A stretch of DNA of 16,212 nt from Fomes fomentarius (lineage: Eukaryota; Basidiomycota; Agaricomycetes; Polyporales; Polyporaceae). The stretch's first letter is position 1. The number at the start of each line of letters is the position of its first letter. The notes beneath the pieces are model-generated. The model searched no databases. It was not told the origin of the DNA and was given only the letters and a program-made list of their open reading frames with translations. Below, in pieces: positions 10,515 through 16,212 of this stretch. The stretch covers positions 1 through 16,212 of the forward strand of contig JABYQN010000023.1 of the NCBI GenBank assembly GCA_022606135.1, written 5' to 3'. The translations under genes and the position numbers were made by a program.

Positions 10515-12136
10515 GAAGAAAGCTGAAGGGCCGTGTAGGTAGGGGCAGGTACAGATAGTGATCAAGCGCCATGCGTGGGTGTACTTGCCATGTGACACGA
10601 CTTCCTTTGCACCGTGTGATACACTATTACATTGATAGCAGAAGATTGACTTTGGCATGGCAGATGCGCGGATGTAGAGACTGGGCGAGAAGTTGACTGC
10701 GGCAATAAGAATATTGAGAAACCAATGATAGTATGCAAATTATCGTTCTTGTGGCATCCGAGAGCTACTAGTATCATTGTATGTCCGCGTCGGAGCACCC
10801 AATGGCGCAGGCTCAGGCTGAAATAAGAATGCGTCGCCAGAGTCGAGGAAATATGAGTACATTCCGACGGTGGTCGTAGTACAACGCCAAACGGACGCAA
10901 ATCCGCTGCGTTTACATAATATATCATACTTGGAATGGCGGCAAATACATGGCCTCGTCCATCTTCATGAAGGCCAGCGAGAGCAACCAAGGGCAGAATG
11001 ACGCACTGTCCAAACTTGTTCTGGACGCCGGATCGACGTCGATCGGGCAACTCATGGCGCATGTCAATATAGGCTGAAAATGATGCATAGTCTTATATAC
11101 GTTGTACACGCTCTCAATCCGTCTGCGCTGGCGGAACTGTATCAAGGAACAGAAGGCAAGAGCCAGCGGCGCACGCACTGTCCACGATCAGGTGCGCCAG
11201 ACTCTCCCGAGATGCGCTTCTTCTTGCGTACAGGTGTTGCACTCGACCATCCTCGACATCCCACCACGTCAACCGAGACGTCCGGGAACCCGTTCTCCAC
11301 CCCGTATAACATGCACCGCTTGGGACCGCATCCGCCGAGGTCTTCTTCCGTATTCACATGACAATCCGCGTATTGAGGGGAGATAGCGTGGAACCGAACC
11401 GCTATGCGGACCAACGCATACGTGCAGATTGGGTACTGGACGGGAGTGTCAGATCTCCCACATCTCAATGTGTCCGATGTCGAGACGTATGCGATCGAGC
11501 GCATTCCGTGATGCGCGTGCAGGCTTCTGGCACAAGGAGCTCAAGGAAAGACGGCAGGGGGAGCGAGGGGAGCGAGGTACAGGGACGTTGCAACAGAAGC
11601 AGCGGTTGATCTCGGTCGCATGACAGTGAGCCCGTTGAATGCAAGAGGATCCGGAGGTCCGGGAACTGTTGAGTCGAGCCCAACGGCAGAATAAACGCAC
11701 ATGGCCCTTGCAGCACAGGCGGCCTGTCCCGAACTTCGCTCATAGTCGAGGCGATGGAGGGTGACAAGTGCGTCGGAACGAGGACGACACACATCTATGT
11801 CACAGGTGTGTCGGTCCTCCCTGCACTAGCGTACATACAAGGAGGCGGGTGTGCTGGTCCTAGTGAATACCAATAGTCTACGGAGAGCGTGGAAGCATAC
11901 GACGCATAGGAAATGAGAACGTACGTCGCGACAGGCGGCTGGGGTGTAAGACGTGCAATCCCGACCGGAGCTCAAGATAGGTCAACCAGCATTGATGGAG
12001 GACAAGCACGAGGTCTTGCAGCTCGAGGGATGCGACCGAGCGGCGGTATGTGTGGGTCGAGGACCAGATGGAGCTCGTTGACAGGGACTGGATAGTCAGT
12101 CGAACATGCGCTGCTAAGTGAAAAAGAACGGGAGGG

Positions 12137-12218
12137 CTCAACATGGAGCCTCGATGATCTCCAGCGTGTCCAGAACAGCATCTTGGTCCAGCGACGACAC
12201 GAGTCGAGAGGATGAGAG
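12137..12218 (-). other. Possible isolated coding exon
   Basis: The minus strand encodes SSRLVSSLDQDAVLDTLEII and continues EAP. The mix of polar and aliphatic residues looks like a real exon rather than random translation. It is followed by leucine-rich frames at lower coordinates. No family is recognised and no splice partners could be established. Confidence 0.25.
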
Positions 12219-14073
12219 CACACACAAAGTGTCAGACCACCATGCGTGCTGATGACGATGTTCTCCGCGCCTCATATGCTTTGGGTGAGACGGCCGTCTC
12301 AGGCTGTTGGGATCGTCACGGCGTAGATGTAGATAACGCTCGGGTGTCGAAAGCGTTGCAGACTAGTATACTACAGGTATAGCCAGAGAGAGCCACGGGA
12401 GAGCGTGTCGAGATGGATATGGGAGATGAGGACGTACATCCGGTGAAGTTGTGGACACGGACACTACACGTACAGCCATCATGGTTCTTCCACCAAATTC
12501 TAGGAGTCTTCAGACGTCGCTCAAGGACGCAGGCAGCGGAGAGAGAAGACGGGAACCAAGGACGACAGATGAGGTATGAGGTCAGTAGTCTGTAATGAGA
12601 AAGAGAGAAGACGCACTTCGCGTCCCAGACAACTGCAGCGTATCCATGTACAGAGCTCCTTCGTTCTTGTCCTTGCCCCTGCTCCGGTTTGGAAAGCGAG
12701 CGACGCAGGCTGCAAGCGAGCCAATTCGAGGGTAGATGCTGATTATTGCAGTCCTCAGCTGTTTTCTATGTCACCCAATGGCCAGAAGCAAGAGACAGGA
12801 GGGGAGGGACGCGGAGAACAGTACTCAGGCCTCAGGAGTCAGCGAGGAAGGTGGTCGGTCCGACAACCCGCCACGTAGCGCTTACAAGTCTCACGGGCGC
12901 TGACTCTCGGGCCCACCATGGCCTCTCAACGTCAACGCGTCAACAGCGGCCTAGTGCTCTCAGTAGGTACGCTATCCGTGTAGAGGATTGCGGGAGCTGA
13001 CTGCCAGCAGACTACCCAGGACGACCTCGGACCCTGGACACTTGCATGGCGTCTAGCGATGTACGCCTTCATCCTCTCCACTCAACCAACCATGGCCTCC
13101 TGAGCGCGGACAATGGAATTGATGCTCCCTGTAGGTACACCACTAGATAGGGGAGCGCTTCAGCCAACAGCTGCAGAGGAAGCCATCATCGCAAGTATAG
13201 CAGAGCACTCCTGCTCTCGACCCTCTTACCCAGGATAGCCTCGAAGCTCAAGCTCAACGGCAGCTGGGCCCGGTCTCTGTGTATTTTATTAGCTACGGAT
13301 CTCTCCCCCTTCACGAGTCTATCTACCGCCCTGCGCTAGTACGTGCGATTGCGGCCTAGTAGGCGAGTAATCAGTGAGTAAATACCTTGTCCATGCCTCC
13401 CACTGTACTGCGCTAACATCGCAAGTTCAATAGTCACGCCTCTCCTGTCGCCTACCTGTGCGGAAGCCTCAACATCAACGTGAGCTGATCACCTGACTCT
13501 CGCGAGTCCGCGCCGCAATCATGGCTCAAGGTGAGGGAGCAGAACCCCACTTCGTCCGCTGATTTAATAGTCTCTGCAGATCCTGGTCATCGAATGGACC
13601 AGTGCGACTCCCTGCGCTCGAGCTGACCGAGCTACATTCCCATATCCAGGCCACGATGCTGACCACCGTGACGAACACATTCGAGCCACAACGATGGGTA
13701 TTCAAGAGCATCAATCCACCAGCGACTATTCTTAGCAACTCTGCGAAGATCGGGTGAATTTGAGAACATTGGCACTCGACAATCTCATCGCTTCTACAGC
13801 AGACTAATGACCTCGCCCTCTTCCAGTTCTACATCTTGTACTCCCGCACGGCACGGAGTATCGAGTTCATGGAGTGTATCACACCTCGCGTGATTGCTGT
13901 ACACTGACACGCGACCTTGTCAAGTGTGAATTGATTGGCTCGCAAGGGCGTGTTCCCAGCTGCGGATGTGCACAAACCCGCCTTTACCATTGTAACTCCC
14001 CTCTGCCGCAATCGAACTGAGTTTAGGCACATGCAAATGGCGTGTACGTGAGGATCGCGCGAGGTCGCAAAGC

Positions 14074-14196
14074 TCGCGCCACCTTTTAACTTCCCTCAAC
14101 GCAGCACCCGCCACGGGCTCGCCGCTGCCACCGTCGAGCAACTTGTCCACGGTGTAGGGCCTCGATGATCAACAGGGCTGGACGAGGAGGCGACCC
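14074..14196. repeat. Dispersed short repeat, copy B
   Basis: This is the partner of 6256-6372, in the same orientation, about 7.8 kb away. On the minus strand it lies at the start of an open frame that continues as WRELCDLARSS and HLHVPKLSSIAAEGSYNGKG, so copy B may be part of a longer coding remnant than copy A. It ends less than 100 bp before the left LTR. Confidence 0.6.
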
Positions 14197-14280
14197 TCTC
14201 CGACTCGAGCATGCACACTTCGCGCGCGGGCCCGTCTGGGGACGCTTGGACATCTCCTCGCTAGGCTCTCCCTTCGCCTG

Positions 14281-14285
14281 TACTC
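14281..14285 (+). repeat. Target-site duplication, left copy (TACTC)
   Basis: TACTC directly precedes the left LTR and reappears directly after it at 14879-14883. A 5-bp duplication is what LTR-retrotransposon integrase normally leaves. Confidence 0.8.
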
Positions 14286-14634
14286 TGTTGGAATTACTAT
14301 GGACTATGGACTATAGACGCGCATTAGGCGCTTATGGGCACAGCATTTTCTTTGGCTATGTTTCCTTCCTACCTGATATGGTATACTCAATACTGTACTT
14401 ATATGGTTATCAGTTCTCACTCCGTCCAGTCCATTCCGGTGCGTTCTATACTGCTCCGGATAGTTCTAGATAGTCTTGGATGCGTCCATGTGACCATCTC
14501 TAGTACTTTCTACACCTTTCTCTTTGTTCTGTCTGAGTCATTGCTCCACCTTTCTTACTCATCGTTGGTTCACTCTGACTCAGACATATCACATGCTCTC
14601 CTTTCTGTCACTTACTCATGCAGCTCCTGTACAG

Positions 14635-14643
14635 TATATAAGG
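14635..14643 (+). promoter_or_regulatory. TATA box of the left LTR
   Basis: TATATAAGG lies about 350 bp into the LTR, where the U3/R boundary promoter would be expected. The matching inverted copy is at 15139-15147. Confidence 0.6.
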
Positions 14644-14668
14644 AGGACTTTCAGGGCTTTGTCTCCTC

Positions 14669-14815
14669 AGTCTTTGCTCACTGACTGAGGAGTAAGTACT
14701 TCGTTCTACTATATGTCTTATGCTCTTACTTACTTAGTACCTATAGCTCGTCTGTCTGCATGTCTACTAGGTACTTATCCCTTTATGATTATAGTCTTTG
14801 CTCACTGACTGAGGA
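14669..14815 (+). repeat. Direct repeats inside the LTR
   Basis: A 23-bp unit (starting AGTCTTTGCTCACTGACTGA) occurs at 14669-14691 and 14793-14815. A second 21-bp unit (GTCTGTCTGC, A or G, then TGTCTACTAG) occurs at 14750-14770 and 14819-14839. The two pairs interleave, so a roughly 70-125-bp segment downstream of the TATA box appears duplicated and diverged. Both are mirrored in the right LTR. Confidence 0.8.
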
Positions 14816-14878
14816 CTTGTCTGTCTGCGTGTCTACTAGTTGTTGCGACTCTTGCCTTCACAGGTTCAGACTTCATCA

Positions 14879-14883
14879 TACTC
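14879..14883 (+). repeat. Target-site duplication, right copy (TACTC)
   Basis: This is the second copy of the 5-bp direct repeat flanking the left LTR. It forms the first five bases of the 24-nt spacer between the LTRs. Confidence 0.8.
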
Positions 14884-14902
14884 CACCCCTGCTGGCTCAT
14901 CC

Positions 14903-15496
14903 TGATGAAGTCTGAACCTGTGAAGGCAAGAGTCGCAACAACTAGTAGACACGCAGACAGACAAGTCCTCAGTCAGTGAGCAAAGACTATAATCATAAAG
15001 GGATAAGTACCTAGTAGACATGCAGACAGACGAGCTATAGGTACTAAGTAAGTAAGAGCATAAGACATATAGTAGAACGAAGTACTTACTCCTCAGTCAG
15101 TGAGCAAAGACTGAGGAGACAAAGCCCTGAAAGTCCCTCCTTATATACTGTACAGGAGCTGCATGAGTAAGTGACAGAAAGGAGAGCATGTGATATGTCT
15201 GAGTCAGAGTGAACCAACGATGAGTAAGAAAGGTGGAGCAATGACTCAGACAGAACAAAGAGAAAGGTGTAGAAAGTACTAGAGATGGTCACATGGACGC
15301 ATCCAAGACTATCTAGAACTATCCGGAGCAGTATAGAACGCACCGGAATGGACTGGACGGAGTGAGAACTGATAACCATATAAGTACAGTATTGAGTATA
15401 CCATATCAGGTAGGAAGGAAACATAGCCAAAGAAAATGCTGTGCCCATAAGCGCCTAATGCGCGTCTATAGTCCATAGTCCATAGTAATTCCAACA
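14903..15496 (-). mobile_element. Solo LTR, inverted (right arm of palindrome)
   Basis: The 594-bp reverse complement of the left LTR runs from TGATGAAG to CCAACA. By my reading it differs from the left arm by a single base, a GG/GGG difference (left around 14646, right around 15134-15137). Its flanks (CATCC before, CTCCC after) do not form a target-site duplication, so it was not left by a simple insertion followed by LTR-LTR recombination within one element, or its flank has changed since. Confidence 0.85.
15139..15147 (-). promoter_or_regulatory. TATA box of the right LTR
   Basis: CCTTATATA on the plus strand is the inverse of the TATATAAGG at 14635-14643. If active it would direct transcription leftward, towards the left LTR, so the two LTR promoters face each other. 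Confidence 0.55.
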
Positions 15497-15532
15497 CTCC
15501 CACTCGTTCAAGCTGTGGAGGTAGGGGTAGGC

Positions 15533-15600
15533 TGGTGTAGTGGGTACCCCAGCCCCCTGTGGTGGGTTCGAACAAATCGCGAGGTTGCGAGTTCGAATCC
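15533..15600 (+). promoter_or_regulatory. Internal pol III promoter (A and B boxes)
   Basis: The A box is TGGTGTAGTGGG at 15533-15544 (consensus TRGYNNANNNG) and the B box is GAGTTCGAATCC at 15589-15600 (consensus GGTTCGANTCC). A second B-like GGTTCGAAC lies at 15565-15573. The stems needed for a cloverleaf do not pair, so this is a tRNA-derived promoter and not a working tRNA gene. Confidence 0.6.
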
Positions 15601-16157
15601 CCTTGCCCCCGCCCTCGGCTGTCGCTTGGCGCCCGAGGTTCCACCCCCCCGATTACATCACGGCCTGGAAGGGTATCCGGGACCTACCGGAACCTAGTAC
15701 GGCAACGTGCATCCGGCATGCCGGGTCACTTAGGGGTTTTCGGCAGCGCTATCCGGGCTTTGGCCCCGCCGAGCAATCACAATCATGTAACGACCATTGG
15801 CGTAGCCCGGCCGACCTGCCCGCTGCGGCGTGGGAAACTGTGGCGGTGTCCGGCCCGCGCACAACCGGACCGAGGAGCAGGTGTAACCGATGGCAGTGGC
15901 TCGGCGGGGTCTGGGGCAAATAAGTCTGGGCCCAGGATGTCCGGAACGACGGTTGCGGGAGCGGTTTAGAAGGAGTGTCACGCGCCCCCGGGATCACACC
16001 GTGTGTATGATTAATTACGATTACTGCTACTGCGCCTAGCGCGAGCCCTTACCGATTAATTGATAACCTATGCCAGAGTATGCCGTATAAAGTGGAACCG
16101 TCTGTAACCGTAGTCTACCATAAGGCACTGCCTTCAAGGACTATAAACGAGGATTCC

Positions 16158-16177
16158 AAAAAAAAAAAAAAAAAAAA
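16158..16177 (+). repeat. A20 tract, 3' tail of the SINE-like element
   Basis: Twenty consecutive A residues end the element, as expected for target-primed reverse transcription of a polyadenylated or A-tailed RNA. Confidence 0.85.
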
Positions 16178-16212
16178 GGTGCGGAGGAAACAAGATCAGA
16201 GTGCTTAACAAA

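Larger units (their letters stand above)
10515..14280. other. 3.8-kb region with no identifiable gene, possible minus-strand remnants
   Basis: No protein family can be named on either strand. Minus-strand fragments look protein-like: QCVILPLVALAGLHEDGRGH (about 10940-11010), FPDLRILLHSTGSL (about 11640-11690), LELQDLVLVLHQCWLTYLEL (about 11970-12030) and DQDAVLDTLEIIEAP (about 12143-12187). The leucine spacing would suit the C-terminal part of a decayed F-box protein like the one next door, but no F-box core is seen. 12230-14070 shows only scattered short frames. Confidence 0.4.
14286..14878 (+). mobile_element. Solo LTR of an LTR retrotransposon (left arm of palindrome)
   Basis: The 593-bp segment begins TGTTGGAATT and ends TTCATCA (TG...CA), has a TATATAAGG box, and is bracketed by TACTC on both sides. 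No internal gag-pol sequence, primer-binding site or polypurine tract with a second same-orientation LTR is present, so it is a solo LTR, usually the product of LTR-LTR recombination. Internal direct repeats occur at 14669-14691/14793-14815 and 14750-14770/14819-14839. The superfamily is not certain; the TGTTGGAAT start is common in Copia elements. The open frame at 14334-14684 inside it is incidental. Confidence 0.85.
15523..16177 (+). mobile_element. tRNA-derived SINE-like retroelement with poly(A) tail
   Basis: The 5' end is tRNA-like: a pol III A box (TGGTGTAGTGGG) and B box (GAGTTCGAATCC) 56 bp apart. A GC-rich body of about 550 bp with no convincing protein frame follows, and the element ends in 20 consecutive A residues (16158-16177). 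A tRNA head, an unrelated body and an A tail are the hallmarks of a SINE mobilised by a LINE. It would be long for a SINE. A weak possible target-site duplication exists: GCTGTGGAGGTA (15512-15523) and GGTGCGGAGGAA (16178-16189), 9 of 12 matching. The exact 5' end is uncertain. Alternatives are a processed pol III transcript or a LINE 3' end with a fortuitous tRNA-like start. Confidence 0.65.

Noticed and set aside
12918..13015. ATG in a good context (CCACCATGG) starting MASQRQRVNSGLVLSV, a possible gene start
   Set aside because: The frame is very short, and although a possible downstream exon (DDLGPWTLAWRLAMYAF) follows, no family or consistent splice chain could be established.
14334..14684. 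Open frame of about 116-120 codons in both palindrome arms
   Set aside because: It lies wholly inside the LTR, crosses the TATA box, and its C-terminus changes between arms because of the one-base difference; it is not a conserved protein.
14286..15496. A single foldback or MITE-type DNA transposon spanning the whole palindrome
   Set aside because: The outer flanks (TACTC and CTCCC) do not match, whereas the left arm alone has an exact TACTC duplication, TG...CA ends and a TATA box, which fits an LTR.
14286..15496. A simple missed-adapter (read followed by its own reverse complement) artefact
   Set aside because: The unique sequences outside the two arms differ from each other, which such an artefact would not give; a subtler misassembly remains possible.
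15531..15605. Functional tRNA gene
   Set aside because: A and B boxes are present, but the acceptor, D and T stems do not pair into a cloverleaf, and the sequence continues into a long body with an A tail.
15515..15997. Open frames on both strands in the SINE-like body
   Set aside because: They are Pro/Gly/Arg-rich products of high GC content, overlap on both strands, and show no domain pattern.

Overview
The window looks like a piece of a basidiomycete (Agaricomycetes, probably Polyporales) nuclear genome. Evidence: genes split by many short GT-AG introns of about 50-75 nt with CTRAY-like branch sites; a DUF6535 membrane protein and an F-box protein of the type greatly expanded in polypores; a VTI1 v-SNARE and an Mpv17/PMP22 protein; and fungal-style LTR and tRNA-SINE retroelements. 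No bacterial operons, CRISPR arrays, rRNA genes or functional tRNA genes were seen.

Layout. 1-1983 (+): 3' part of a DUF6535 gene, readable through four introns to its stop, but with an exact 113-bp tandem duplication that breaks the frame in a transmembrane segment. 1984-5225: a 3.2-kb stretch with no recognisable gene. 5226-about 6232 (+): a damaged VTI1 SNARE gene. 6590-7879 (+): an Mpv17/PMP22 membrane protein with a damaged 5' half and a cleanly spliced, intact 3' half. 8067-about 9200 (-): a WD40-repeat protein, with an F-box protein directly upstream on the same strand (9190-10514). 10515-14280: mostly anonymous sequence with a few leucine-rich reading-frame fragments and one short dispersed repeat shared with 6256-6372. 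14281-15496: two almost identical 593/594-bp solo LTRs in inverted orientation 24 bp apart, forming a 1.2-kb near-perfect palindrome; only the left LTR has a 5-bp target-site duplication. 15523-16177: a tRNA-derived SINE-like element with pol III A and B boxes and a 20-A tail.

The dominant theme is damage. Every recognisable gene carries single-base frame breaks, many at short homopolymers, and the VTI1 and Mpv17 copies also show changes compatible with CpG transitions. Two explanations fit: uncorrected homopolymer errors in a long-read-type assembly, or a decaying repeat-rich block. Sequence alone cannot fully separate them. I see no convincing new multi-gene system. The most unusual structures are the LTR palindrome, the SINE beside it, and the F-box/WD40 adjacency.
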